Shown here: piece by piece, positions 25,966 to 36,300 of the stretch | Numbering within the stretch: the first letter of the stretch is position 1 | Layout of the letters: every line of letters begins with the position of its first letter | Assembly (NCBI GenBank): GCA_947453295.1 | Contig: CANGGD010000007.1 | Location: 1-44,055, forward strand | Direction of reading: 5' to 3' | Source of the DNA: Chitinophagaceae bacterium | GTDB lineage: Bacteria > Bacteroidota > Bacteroidia > Chitinophagales > Chitinophagaceae | Length of the DNA: 44,055 bases | Program-made: the position numbers and the translations under genes | Notes under the pieces: model-generated | What the model saw: only the letters and a program-made list of their open reading frames with translations | Database searches by the model: none | Told to the model about the DNA's origin: nothing

Positions 25966-26889
25966 TTATTTTTTTATTAGCCGTATTATTTTAGGTAGTC
26001 TATTCCATTTTACAGATATATATTGTTGATTTTGAGTAGATATTTTTTTATAGAAATCTGCCACTCCCGGCAAATCAGATCCTTCAAAATCAAAAATCAG
26101 TTCTTCAACTAAGTGCTCTTTTAAAATCTCATTGTATAAAAAATAATTTGCGAGTAGTTTTTTCCCAGTGGGTGTAATACAGGAAATGATGTTATACATG
26201 CGTTGCCCATCATTTAATAGTAGCGCCAATGCCAACAATTCATAGTTGTTTTTAGATATAACTTTTCTAATGATTATTTTATTTTCACATTGAAGCTTTT
26301 TACATAACTCATTAAACTTGTTTAAATCAAAATCTGTAAGCGATTTGATTTTTTTTTGATAAAGATTTTGATATAATAAAAGCGAAGAATGAATACTTTC
26401 TTCATTTAAATAATTCATGTCGTTTCTGGAAGCTTTATTTAATCGTTTACGTAAATACGAATCGCTTTCAAATAAAGAAACAGCGGCGGAAGAAGATACT
26501 ATAGAAATGAAATTATTCTTTTTTGAGACAATAAATTTCTTGTCAAAATTGAATTCGCTTTGTTGATAATTTAAATTAATTTCTGCAAATTGAAATTTGG
26601 AGTAGGCCAATTCTAAGAAGGCTTCTACAATTGTATTATCAATAGCTTGATCCGAAAACAATCCTAACTGTTGTACAAATGCGGGTTGATATAGATATTT
26701 AATTCCAAATTTTTTCCTCCAGGGTAATGGCATGACAATCTCATAATCTCCCATCACAATAGCATCCCATTGTTCAGCCATTGCATCTAAATATGTTGAG
26801 TATGCATATATTAATTTGTTCCCTGCATTGTCAATGCAATGATTCCATTTTGCTTTGTCTATTTCAATATGTGTTAGATATCTTATCAA
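25966..26889 (-). CDS. FemAB/GNAT-like protein of unknown substrate
   Basis: 307 residues. The layout (conserved N-terminal YAYSTYLDAM, then MPLPWRKKFGIKYLYQPAFVQQLG shortened to LPWRKKFGIKYLYQP, and a second half with ALLLNDGQRMYNIIS and FDFEGSDLPGVADFYKK) is that of FemAB-like double GNAT-fold proteins. The end with a 'DFEGS...GVADFYKKI' motif is typical of peptidyl- or acyl-transferases that use aminoacyl-tRNA or acyl donors. Substrate and partner are unknown. It follows the M1-like peptidase by 4 nt and so is the last gene of the accA-led operon; the sugar transferase upstream suggests a cell-envelope role (inference). Confidence 0.7.
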   Translation of the reverse strand: MIRYLTHIEIDKAKWNHCIDNAGNKLIYAYSTYLDAMAEQWDAIVMGDYEIVMPLPWRKKFGIKYLYQPAFVQQLGLFSDQAIDNTIVEAFLELAYSKFQFAEINLNYQQSEFNFDKKFIVSKKNNFISIVSSSAAVSLFESDSYLRKRLNKASRNDMNYLNEESIHSSLLLYQNLYQKKIKSLTDFDLNKFNELCKKLQCENKIIIRKVISKNNYELLALALLLNDGQRMYNIISCITPTGKKLLANYFLYNEILKEHLVEELIFDFEGSDLPGVADFYKKISTQNQQYISVKWNRLPKIIRLIKK

Positions 26890-26893
26890 AATA

Positions 26894-29617
26894 TTATAGT
26901 GAAATTTGAGGGATTAAATTTTTAAGTGAAAGTTGTTGTAAGTCTAGACTAAATGAGATGTTATGTAAAAACTTGTTCTTTGGAATAGTTGAATTAACAT
27001 ATTTTCTAAACGAACTACTATATAACACAGGACAATAAATATTCAACGCTTTTTTAAAAAAAGAAAACTGAAATCCGCTATTAAAGTAAATCTTTTCAGT
27101 TGTAGCATCTGCTTTCCATGTGCCAGCATGTGTTCCAACATCTGTAAACAATAACAAAGGGATTTTTATTGGCAATAACTCTAAAGGATTAATTTTTTTA
27201 GGTATTGTACTTACAAAGTTTAATGCACACACCCAATTGTCGGATTTGCCGATTTTTTCACTTAATAGGTCTGTCCTTATTTTAAAGCCTCCATCCTTAA
27301 TAATCAATTGACGAGCAGCGATTCCATCAAAATCATTTCTACCCAAAAAATAACTATTGTAAGTATAATCTTCATATCCATTTGCACCGCTCATATTAAT
27401 ATGGTAGCGTTCTGTATTAAATTGTGTAAAGATTGAAGCAGATTTGGTGTACATAAATTTACCGGCAAAGAATCTGCATTGTAATCCGCCTTCGGCGGGA
27501 TAATTTAAATAATATTTTCCAGTCATTCCCGCTTTAATAAAATCATTTGTTTGTTGTGCTTCCAATTCCAATGAGTAGGGATATAAGATTCGATTGTTTT
27601 CAATCACATATCTTAATTGATTTACAAAATATGATGCAGAAGGAGTGGTGATTAGATCAACCTGATTGATCGTGTCGGATATGAAATTGAAATTTGTTTC
27701 TGTTACAAAAAAAGATTTCCACTCGATAGATTTTTTAATTTTTTCTAAAGGAGAAGAATTTCCAAAAACGTATTTTATCGACGGAGATAATTTTTTAAAA
27801 TAAAGAAAGTGTTTGTTGCTTTTTTCATCTTTGTATTTATCAATAGAAAAGGTACTAGCAGCAATGGAAAAAATGAATTGATTGCCATTATCGCCTATAA
27901 ATTTTGCGAATGATATTTTTGAACTTCCATTAAATGATTTTGATTGTATGCTATACAAAGGCGCAATGTAGAACTGAAGATTATGTTGAGGTAGACTGTA
28001 GTTGTGTAATAACGTGCCAAGCATCATACCATCATAATGATTAAATCCAATTGCAGGTGCAAAAGACAGGTAGTTGTATTTTTCTGTATTATGGAGGTTT
28101 GCAAAAAAAGTAAATTTTAGTTTTTTCTTTTGCGGGGCATTAAAATATCCTTTTTTACTTAACAAACTAAATTCTGAATCGAGATTTAGTTTTGAACTAC
28201 TTTCCAAAATACGCTTAAAGTCAACAGGAGATGGGTGTTTGAATTTCCACGCATCATAATATACTTTCATGCAGCTATCGAACAAGTTCATTCCTAATTT
28301 ATTTTCAATACCCTTCAACCATTCTGCACTTTTATGATAAGCAATCAATCCATAATTTAAGGAAGAAAAAATTTCAGAACTAGTTTCAATTGGCTGATCT
28401 TTTTTTTGATGAATAGCTTCTTCTAGGATTAAGTTTTCCCAGCTATCAGGAAGTTTTTTAGAGAAGAAGTTTTTCTTTTGTGAAGCTTGGTTGTAAAATA
28501 AATTTGTATAGCGCTCATCATAAAAGCTATTGACACCTTCATCCATCCAAGGGTGAAGACGTTCATTTGTTCCAAGAATTCCATAAAACCAATTATGCCC
28601 TACTTCATGATTAATTAAATTGTCGAGTGATTTTTTATCTGATGAATTTTCTAGCAATGTTATCGTTGGGTATTCCATACCGCCAATATTATTTTGCTTG
28701 CTTTCAACAATAGAAACTATATCATAAGGGTATTCGCCAATCCAGTTAGATTTTGTTTGGATAGCAGCTTTAATATATCGTATAGAATTACTCCATGCAT
28801 CATTTTTGTTTAGATGATACGCATATAGTTCAATGATTCTTTTATTTAAAAGTAATGTATCGTGTTCAATTGTAAACTGCTTGTCTGCAAACCAGGCAAA
28901 ATCATGAATATTAGATTGAAAGTAATGGCTTGTTTTATTTTCTCCATTTATAATTTCATTTATCTTCTTACCAGTTGCAGCAATAATAAAATCTTTATGT
29001 GTATTTATGGTTACATCAAAATTTCCATATTCTGAATAAAACTCACCTTGATCAAGATATGGAAAAGGATGCCATCCGTCTTTATCATACACAGCCGGTT
29101 TAGGATACCATTGAGTGATTTGAAACGAGCTATCAACATAACCAGATCTGGAAAAATTATAGGGTAATTTAACATGAAATGGAGTAGAGATATAAATCGA
29201 TTGACCAGATAGAAGAGGCTTAGGCAAAAATAATTTTGCAATATCAATATGTAATGAATCTATTAAGAAAGTTGCATCCAATTCATCAACTTTAAATTGT
29301 AGTCCATTAATGAATCCTAATTTTGTTTCCTCCGCAAAATAAAAATCAGTTCTTCCGTTTTTTAATAATTGTTCACTAAAAGCGGTTTGGTCATTTTTGT
29401 ATGCATTTGGCCATAAGTGAAACCAAATAAATGGCAAGGAGTCGGAAGAGTTATTAGTGTATTTTATTTTTAAAAAGCCATCTAAATTGTGAAGGCTATC
29501 ATTGAGGGTAACATCGATTGTATAATCAACATTCTGTTGCCAGTATGAAGAATTAGATTGCGCAGATACAATTAAGCTAACACAATAAAAAAAGATAAGT
29601 AGTAAAAAGTTTTTCAA
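26894..29617 (-). CDS. M1-type metallopeptidase fused to a probable outer-membrane beta-barrel
   Basis: 907 residues with signal peptide (cleavage near SAQ20). Residues ~25-460 are a gluzincin peptidase: substrate-recognition GGMEYP (312-317), zinc ligands H337 and H341 in HEVGH, third ligand E360, and an LHPWMDEG helix. The last ~420 residues alternate aromatic and polar residues in many short strands (for example YLSFAPAIGFNHYDGMMLG), which looks like a C-terminal beta-barrel or surface beta domain rather than the usual ERAP/LTA4H helical domain. It would act at the outer membrane or periplasm as an aminopeptidase. It is 44 nt after the sugar transferase and 4 nt before the FemAB-like gene. 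Confidence 0.85.
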   Translation of the reverse strand: MKNFLLLIFFYCVSLIVSAQSNSSYWQQNVDYTIDVTLNDSLHNLDGFLKIKYTNNSSDSLPFIWFHLWPNAYKNDQTAFSEQLLKNGRTDFYFAEETKLGFINGLQFKVDELDATFLIDSLHIDIAKLFLPKPLLSGQSIYISTPFHVKLPYNFSRSGYVDSSFQITQWYPKPAVYDKDGWHPFPYLDQGEFYSEYGNFDVTINTHKDFIIAATGKKINEIINGENKTSHYFQSNIHDFAWFADKQFTIEHDTLLLNKRIIELYAYHLNKNDAWSNSIRYIKAAIQTKSNWIGEYPYDIVSIVESKQNNIGGMEYPTITLLENSSDKKSLDNLINHEVGHNWFYGILGTNERLHPWMDEGVNSFYDERYTNLFYNQASQKKNFFSKKLPDSWENLILEEAIHQKKDQPIETSSEIFSSLNYGLIAYHKSAEWLKGIENKLGMNLFDSCMKVYYDAWKFKHPSPVDFKRILESSSKLNLDSEFSLLSKKGYFNAPQKKKLKFTFFANLHNTEKYNYLSFAPAIGFNHYDGMMLGTLLHNYSLPQHNLQFYIAPLYSIQSKSFNGSSKISFAKFIGDNGNQFIFSIAASTFSIDKYKDEKSNKHFLYFKKLSPSIKYVFGNSSPLEKIKKSIEWKSFFVTETNFNFISDTINQVDLITTPSASYFVNQLRYVIENNRILYPYSLELEAQQTNDFIKAGMTGKYYLNYPAEGGLQCRFFAGKFMYTKSASIFTQFNTERYHINMSGANGYEDYTYNSYFLGRNDFDGIAARQLIIKDGGFKIRTDLLSEKIGKSDNWVCALNFVSTIPKKINPLELLPIKIPLLLFTDVGTHAGTWKADATTEKIYFNSGFQFSFFKKALNIYCPVLYSSSFRKYVNSTIPKNKFLHNISFSLDLQQLSLKNLIPQISL

Positions 29618-29661
29618 AGAAAATGTTTTATAAAAACTAATGAAATCTTTTTTAATTCAAA

Positions 29662-31056
29662 TTATTTTCCTGTACCTGAAAATATAATTTTCAAAGTATA
29701 AATCATTATCTTAAAATCTAAAGCCAATGAAATGTTTTCAATATACATTAAATCGAAAGGCATTCTTTTTATCATTTCCTGCACAGAAGAAGCATACCCA
29801 AAATTAACCATACCCCAACTTGTGATCCCTGGTTTGACTTTTAATAAGAAATTATATTCAGGATTAGTTTTGATAATTTGATTAATATAAAACTTTCTTT
29901 CTGGCCTTGGTCCAATAATACTCATTTCTCCTTTAAGTACATTAAAAAATTGAGGCAGCTCATCAATTCGCCATTTTCGCATTGTTTTACCCCATGAAGT
30001 AATTCTGGAATCATTATGACTACTAAGTTGTGGACCATCTTTTTCAGAATCAACAAACATCGATCTGAATTTGTACATCATAAAAGGTTTTCCTTTAAAA
30101 CCAATTCTTTCTTGTTTATATAACATTGAACCTTTAGAAGAAATCAATACTCTAATAATGGTATATAGGATTAAAGGTGACAATAATATCCCAGCAATTA
30201 AACAAATAAAAATGTCAATACATCTTTTTATGTTTTGTTGCCATAAAGGGAGAATTCCAGAATGAATATCAATTAAAGGAACTCCATATAAATTATCTGT
30301 TTTTAATGCGCCTGTTAATAAATCAACTTTGTCTGGTGTGATTTTTACATTCACATCTTTATCACTTAATTGTTCAAGTATTTTTGTAATGTTTGTTCTG
30401 TCTTCTTTAGGAATAGTTATAATGATTTCTTCAATATTCTGTGTATCTATTATTTGATTGATGTTCGAATTTGGGGCGAAATATTGAATTTCATTTGACA
30501 CGGGTTCATTGAAATCGTGAATGTTCATAAAGCCAACAATATGTAATCCAGATTTTTCTTTTAATGAAACAAAAGATTGATAAAACTCCATTGCTTTTTT
30601 AGCATTGCCAATAATTAAAGTATTAAAAAATACTTTTTTAGTGGTCAGTTGATTTTTTGCGATGTTCAAAAAAAATATTCGAGAACTTAAGGTTAGAATT
30701 AATATGGGAATTAATAAACTAAAAAACTCTTGATAATATTTTATGTTCTCCACTTGAGGGTTTTTCAAAATAAAAAAAAACAAAAGAAAAACACTTCCTA
30801 TGATACAAACAAAAAAAGTTCTGCCAAATTCTGTTAATCTAGATTTTACATATAATGAGCCATAGGCGCCACTTAAAAAATGTAATGCAAGCCATCCTAT
30901 AACGTAAAGAAAAAGACCTAAATAAAATCCAGATGGAATGGATAATGGGTAATGATAAATGATAGTTCTTAAATAGTAAAAAAGCAGCCAAGTAAAACCA
31001 CTGATGATCACATCAGATAAAATATACCAATTGATATTTATTCTAGGCTGTTGCAA
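29662..31056 (-). CDS. Polyprenyl-phosphate sugar-1-phosphate transferase (WbaP/CpsE-like)
   Basis: 464 residues. The N-terminal half has four to five membrane helices and a CoA-binding-like domain; the C-terminal ~200 residues are the bacterial sugar transferase domain with QERIGFKGKPFMMYKFRSM (shortened: ERIGFKGKPF), WRIDELPQFFNVLKGEMSIIGPRPE (shortened: DELPQFFNVLKG and IGPRPE) and KPGITSWGMV. Such enzymes start O-antigen, capsule or exopolysaccharide repeat units by placing a sugar-1-phosphate on undecaprenyl phosphate. The sugar is not readable. It is 12 nt downstream of the Gfo/Idh/MocA oxidoreductase, in keeping with nucleotide-sugar work, but no glycosyltransferase cluster follows. 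Confidence 0.92.
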   Translation of the reverse strand: MQQPRININWYILSDVIISGFTWLLFYYLRTIIYHYPLSIPSGFYLGLFLYVIGWLALHFLSGAYGSLYVKSRLTEFGRTFFVCIIGSVFLLFFFILKNPQVENIKYYQEFFSLLIPILILTLSSRIFFLNIAKNQLTTKKVFFNTLIIGNAKKAMEFYQSFVSLKEKSGLHIVGFMNIHDFNEPVSNEIQYFAPNSNINQIIDTQNIEEIIITIPKEDRTNITKILEQLSDKDVNVKITPDKVDLLTGALKTDNLYGVPLIDIHSGILPLWQQNIKRCIDIFICLIAGILLSPLILYTIIRVLISSKGSMLYKQERIGFKGKPFMMYKFRSMFVDSEKDGPQLSSHNDSRITSWGKTMRKWRIDELPQFFNVLKGEMSIIGPRPERKFYINQIIKTNPEYNFLLKVKPGITSWGMVNFGYASSVQEMIKRMPFDLMYIENISLALDFKIMIYTLKIIFSGTGK

Positions 31057-31068
31057 AAAATAGTTTTA

Positions 31069-32037
31069 TTAATGTTGCGATTGATTTATTTTTTCTAAAA
31101 TTTGATGAGCAACTTCCATTGCTCTAAAGCCATCAATAATTGACACAGGAGTTTCAATATTATTTTTTATTGCTAAAACAAACGCTTCTAATTCCATTTT
31201 GATTGCATTAGAAGATTCAATAGTAGGGGAAACAACACCAATAGATTTAGTGCCATTATTTGTTTCAATATCAAATGAAAAATCAAATTGTTCATTCTCC
31301 TGACTAAATTTAATGATATCCGTTTTTTTCTCTAAGAAATCAATTCCAATATAAGCGTCTTTTTGAAACAGTCTCATTTTTCTCATTTTTTTGAGAGATA
31401 TTCTACTGCTTGTTAAATTAGCAACACAGCCGTTATCAAACTCTAGTCTTACATTGGCAATATCTGGAGTGTCGCTTAATACGGCAACACCATTAGCTGA
31501 GATGTAACTCACATTACTCTTTACAATATGGAGAATGATATCAATATCATGAATCATTAAATCTAGTACAACACTAACATCAGTACCTCTTGGATTGAAT
31601 TCGGAGATACGATGCACTTCAATAAACATTGGATTCAATGTTTGAGTTTTTAATGCAAGAAATGCAGGATTAAATCTTTCAACATGACCAACTTGAAATT
31701 TAACATTAGATTCCTTAGCCAATTTCACAAGCGTTCTGGCTTCTTCCATGCTATTGGCAAGGGGCTTTTCAACAAAAACATGTTTCCCTTTTTTAATAGC
31801 CATTTCACATAATTCAAAATGGTTGATGGTAGGAGCGATAATATCTACTGCATCACAAGCATCCATTAAAGATTCGCAATCGAAAAATGGTTTAAGTTGG
31901 TATTGTTCAATTGCAATTTTTGAATTTTCTGGATGGGGGTCAAAAAACCCTATGATTTCAACACCCTCTATTTCTTTCCAATTATTTAAATGAAATCTTC
32001 CAAGATGACCTACACCAAAAACGCCTATTTTCAACAT
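31069..32037 (-). CDS. Gfo/Idh/MocA-family oxidoreductase
   Basis: 322 residues with an N-terminal NAD(P)-binding Rossmann motif GVFGVGHLGRFH and the family signature EKPLANSMEEA in the second half of the nucleotide domain; the C-terminal alpha/beta domain includes DLMIHDIDIIL. The family oxidises or reduces sugars, often UDP- or inositol-linked. Substrate unknown. Located 35 nt after accA and 12 nt before the sugar transferase, so it may supply or modify that sugar (inference). Confidence 0.9.
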   Translation of the reverse strand: MLKIGVFGVGHLGRFHLNNWKEIEGVEIIGFFDPHPENSKIAIEQYQLKPFFDCESLMDACDAVDIIAPTINHFELCEMAIKKGKHVFVEKPLANSMEEARTLVKLAKESNVKFQVGHVERFNPAFLALKTQTLNPMFIEVHRISEFNPRGTDVSVVLDLMIHDIDIILHIVKSNVSYISANGVAVLSDTPDIANVRLEFDNGCVANLTSSRISLKKMRKMRLFQKDAYIGIDFLEKKTDIIKFSQENEQFDFSFDIETNNGTKSIGVVSPTIESSNAIKMELEAFVLAIKNNIETPVSIIDGFRAMEVAHQILEKINQSQH

Positions 32038-32072
32038 CTGACTATATTAAACTAAAAGTGATTAAGAATTAA

Positions 32073-33044
32073 TTATTGGTTTCTTCCCAAACCCATTTTA
32101 CCGAATTTTTTTATTCTATCTTGGATTCTCTGCTCAGCAGGAATTTTTTCTAATTCATCAATAACTGGTGTGAGATAATTTTTAAGCAATTGAGCAGCTT
32201 CTTCATAATCCCAATGAGCACCACCTAATGGTTCTGGAATTACATCATCAACCAAACCAAAATTTAGCATATCGGTACCAGTTAGTTTTAATTGCTCGGC
32301 AGCGATTTCTTTTTTATCCCAACTTCTCCATAAAATACTACTGCAACTTTCAGGAGAAATAACTGTGTACCAAGTGTTTTCCATCATTGCTACTTTATCG
32401 CCAACACCTATTCCCAAAGCACCGCCACTAGCCCCTTCGCCAATAACAACACAAATAACAGGCACTTTTAAACTTATCATTTCATAAATATTTCTCGCAA
32501 TAGCTTCGCCCTGACCGCGCTCTTCCGCTTCTAAACCAGGGAAGGCGCCGGGGGTATCAATAAGCGTTACAATTGGCTTGTTGAACTTTTCAGCTAATTT
32601 CATCAACCGCAAAGCTTTTCTATAGCCTTCAGGATTAGCCATTCCAAAATTTCGGTATTGTCTTGTTTTAGTATTAATTCCTTTTTGTTGCCCAATGAAC
32701 ATTACCGTTCTTCCATCTAATTCAGCAAATCCACCTACCATTGCTTTATCGTCTTTTACATTTCTGTCGCCGTGCAATTCAATAAAATTGGTGCACATTT
32801 TTTCAATGTACTTTAATGTATAGGGTCTATCGGGGTGTCTGCTTAATTGTACCCTTCTCCAAGGGGTTAAATTATCAGTGAGAGATTTTTTTGTGTCAGT
32901 AAGTTTCTTTTCCAAGTCGCTAATAGCAGCGGATAAATCTGTTTGACTTTTCACTTCAGTGGTTCTCATTTGTTCTATCTGGTCGTATAGCTCTTTAATA
33001 GGCTTTTCGAAGTCTAGAAATTGTCTGTCTTTTAATGCTGGCAT
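32073..33044 (-). CDS. accA: Acetyl-CoA carboxylase carboxyltransferase subunit alpha
   Basis: 323 residues of normal AccA length. It carries the crotonase-like fold and the carboxyl-acceptor region ([19 protein letters not shown] shortened: [30 protein letters not shown] shortened: [29 protein letters not shown]). With AccD it transfers CO2 from carboxybiotin to acetyl-CoA for fatty acid synthesis. It is first in a minus-strand operon of five genes and is divergent from the tRNA-Asp unit. Confidence 0.95.
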   Translation of the reverse strand: MPALKDRQFLDFEKPIKELYDQIEQMRTTEVKSQTDLSAAISDLEKKLTDTKKSLTDNLTPWRRVQLSRHPDRPYTLKYIEKMCTNFIELHGDRNVKDDKAMVGGFAELDGRTVMFIGQQKGINTKTRQYRNFGMANPEGYRKALRLMKLAEKFNKPIVTLIDTPGAFPGLEAEERGQGEAIARNIYEMISLKVPVICVVIGEGASGGALGIGVGDKVAMMENTWYTVISPESCSSILWRSWDKKEIAAEQLKLTGTDMLNFGLVDDVIPEPLGGAHWDYEEAAQLLKNYLTPVIDELEKIPAEQRIQDRIKKFGKMGLGRNQ

Positions 33045-33120
33045 TTTAATTAATTATGGTAATACGCAATGATACGATAAGTTGTGGCAAAAATACTTCA
33101 TCAGAGTTTTTTATAAAAGT

Positions 33121-33153
33121 TTTGTTTATAAAAAGTAAAATTCATTATCTTTG
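33121..33153 (+). promoter_or_regulatory. Promoter of tRNA-Asp
   Basis: TTTG (33121-33124), 21-nt spacer, TATCTTTG (33146-33153). Transcription would start near 33160; the leader to the tRNA contains CCTCC (33155-33159) able to pair with GGAGG (33190-33194) plus an imperfect inner stem. Confidence 0.7.
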
Positions 33154-33200
33154 CCCTCCGAAAACAACGTATCATAAAGATAAGTTATTGGAGGAGAGTT

Positions 33201-33274
33201 GGATCGGTAGTTCAGTTGGTTAGAATGCTGCCCTGTCACGGCAGAGGTCGCGGGTTCGAGTCCCGTCCGGTCCG
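33201..33274 (+). tRNA. tRNA-Asp (anticodon GUC)
   Basis: 74 nt, acceptor GGATCGG/CCGGTCC, anticodon loop CTGTCAC giving GUC, T arm GGGTTCGAGTCCC. Stand-alone transcription unit with its own promoter and terminator. Confidence 0.96.
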
Positions 33275-33287
33275 CTAAATAACAATT

Positions 33288-33313
33288 AACCCCTTGATAT
33301 TCAAGGGGTTTTT
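33288..33313 (+). terminator. Intrinsic terminator after tRNA-Asp
   Basis: AACCCCTTGA (33288-33297), loop TAT, TCAAGGGGTT (33301-33310), then TTT; perfect 10-bp stem. Confidence 0.85.
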
Positions 33314-33349
33314 AATTATTTTTTAAAAATCTCACTAATCCATAAAAAT

Positions 33350-36300
33350 TTACTCCACAGTAATCATACTTGATGTAGTGAAATCTTCTCCTGAAAGTTT
33401 TATTTGATAATTACCAGCTTGTATCACTGGGCTTAACTGAATACTATATTTATATTGATTTGAAATAGTATTGAATATGGTTTTTTGAATTTGATGCCCA
33501 AGTATATCTAAAATTTCAAGTGAATAAAGACTTGTTTTATTTTGTTTGAAATAAATATTCAAAGTTTTATTTTTTACTGGATTCGGATATATTGATATGA
33601 ATTGATCGATATTTATAAACTCTACTTTTACAACATTGCTATATTTTTTATCTCCGCTTTTTTCAATCATGACTACTCTGTAGTAATTAAAATGTAAAGA
33701 AGGATATTTATCGTTAAAAATATATTCGTTTTCACTAGTATTAGATTTTTTGACAGCTATTTTTCCAAGGTTGAAAAAATGTTTACCATCTAAGCTTTTT
33801 TCAAGAATGTAATAATTCACATTTATTTCATCAGCAACACGCCAATTAATATCAATTGTTTTTTGCTCGTTCACATTCGCATGTACTGAAACAAATTTAA
33901 CTGGCAACTGTACGGTGGGTCTAAATACTATAATAAATCTTTCCGGATTGTATGATCCAGAATCATTGTTAACAAAGAATGATATGCTTGCCTTTCGATC
34001 AAGGTTAAAATTTGTTTCTGTGTTTAAATACCTGTCAATCAATATTCCATTTAAACTGCTTGTATTAAAATTAGTTGGATAAAAATCGAAAATATAATTT
34101 CTTTGTTTTAAAGAATTTAGATACACTTTTAAAGTGTCATTTTCCTGTATTTCTTTTCGTCTTTCTACAACGAGTTTTGTTGAATTGTTTATGATTGAAA
34201 TAGATTCTGTGCTGGAAAATAATTTTAGTGCATCATACTCATCAACTTCATTAGAAAATTGATCGGCAAAATCTGCAGTAATGCCGTCTAATAAAATGCT
34301 GTCATTGCTTGATTGCACTAATAAATTAATAGCTAATCTTTTAAATGAAATTGCACTACTTCTATTTACCAAATTAGATAGTGTATCTGCTTTTGCAGAT
34401 TCTTTAAATTGAACAATACCACCATTATTACCAGATGCATGTACAAAAAAAGCACTTCCGGATTGTATATATCCTTTTACATCATTGTTTGGAGCTGCTG
34501 GATAACTGCCACTTCCTGGTGATACATGATAGGTTCCATTTAAGTTAGAGGTAAATGTTTGATACCCGCCATATCCATAGGGAGAGTTGGCATTGTTTGT
34601 TAATTTAGGATCCCATAAATAAAATAAATCTTGCACACCACCTGTTTTGGTAAGTAAGGCAAAATCAACAATTGATGCATAAGGATTTCCGATAGATTCA
34701 AAAGAGTTAGCAGTTACATATGGAACAGGTGGGGGATAATTTGATACATCATATAAAAATCCTTTTGATCTTAATATTGTAGGACTAGGCGTTTGAGAAT
34801 TGGATGTAATAAAACGGTTGCCTTTAATAAAAATCATGTATCCCGTACTGTTATTTACTAATGCTCTTGTGCTATCTATACCTACCCAATTATTAATTGC
34901 TGAGTTATAATATTTCATACTTGCAAACTGAGAAACGCCATCAAAGCCCAACGCGACAGCATTTGAAAGATTTGATGTGATTTGTGTTCCATATCCCGGG
35001 CTATTATTACTTGTATTATTTGTTGCGTTTTCCTGCCAAGAAGCCTTTATGGTTTGACCAATGGTAGGTGTACTTAAAAACTGCCATGATTTCCCATGCT
35101 GATTAGCACCAACACCTGTAGCAATATATCGTTCTACAATAACTCTTCCTGTGTCGTAAGTAATATTTGCATTATCACCAATTGATGAAAAATTGGCAGT
35201 GCCATTTGAGTCAGATAGTAAAGTAATATCGTAATTTCTTTTTAGGGAGAGTACGCCTTCTTTGATACTTAATGTTTTTCCAATTTTAACGGATTTACTA
35301 AGAAATACAGTATCGCTAATAAGTGCACCAGTATTACTGATTTCTAATTTTCCTTTTACTGTATCAGGCAAACCTAAGCCAGTGTTTTGATTAGTAATTC
35401 CAATATAAATATAGCTTGCATTTTTACTAAAATTTCTTGTTGTCATTCGTATACTGCCTAATTCATTTGCAGTTAAACCAGCAGCCCCGGTTGGTGTTAT
35501 TCCTGCAGGGTTTGATATATATAAACTTGCGCCTGCATTTAGATTAAAAGTTCCAGTTCCTACGAATCCACATCCAGGCAAGCATCTCACTGCGCCATTT
35601 ACATTTAATACTCCAGTTGAAAAGCTTTTATTAGAAGTTAATGTTGCTTTTGAATTGGAGGCTATTACAAGTTTGCCTAAACCATTAAGATTTATATTGC
35701 CTCCATTTAATATAGCAGTGTCTCCATCAATAATTAAATCTCCTGTGCCACTGTTTGTAATACTACTTAGACCGGTCATTCCATTTCTCAAATATTTAAT
35801 ACCAGCAGAATCAAATGTTACAGATGCTGCAGCATTAAATATTCCATTAATTCTAAGTGTATCTCTTGAGCCTATAATGTTATTAGCTTGTGAAATTCTA
35901 AAATTAGTGGTATCGGTTGGAAGTGCATTTGGAAAATAGGTGCATCGGTAAGACTCAAAACTAGTGGAGGCAGCCCAATCATAAACAGATCCAGATGCAA
36001 AATATACATTACTAGATCGAGCAAAATCATCACTTGTAGATGGGGAATTATTACTTTTTACTTTTACAACACCTCCATTGTTGACCAATATTTTACCTCC
36101 GACATTTAAAGTAGGTTGATTACCAAACATTTCGTATGTGCCTCCAATAATGAAATCGTATCCTGTTGTATCTGTAATATTTAAATTAAAAGCACTTGAA
36201 TTATTATCATAAGTTAAAGCACCCCCCGCTTCGATTAAAAGTCTCTTTGCTGTAACATCACTTGCTATAGTATCTGTTAACCCAGCAGAAATAACTATGG

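Noticed and set aside
33190-33194. GGAGG before tRNA-Asp as a Shine-Dalgarno
   Set aside because: It precedes a tRNA and no start codon with an ORF follows; it is better explained by pairing with CCTCC in the leader.
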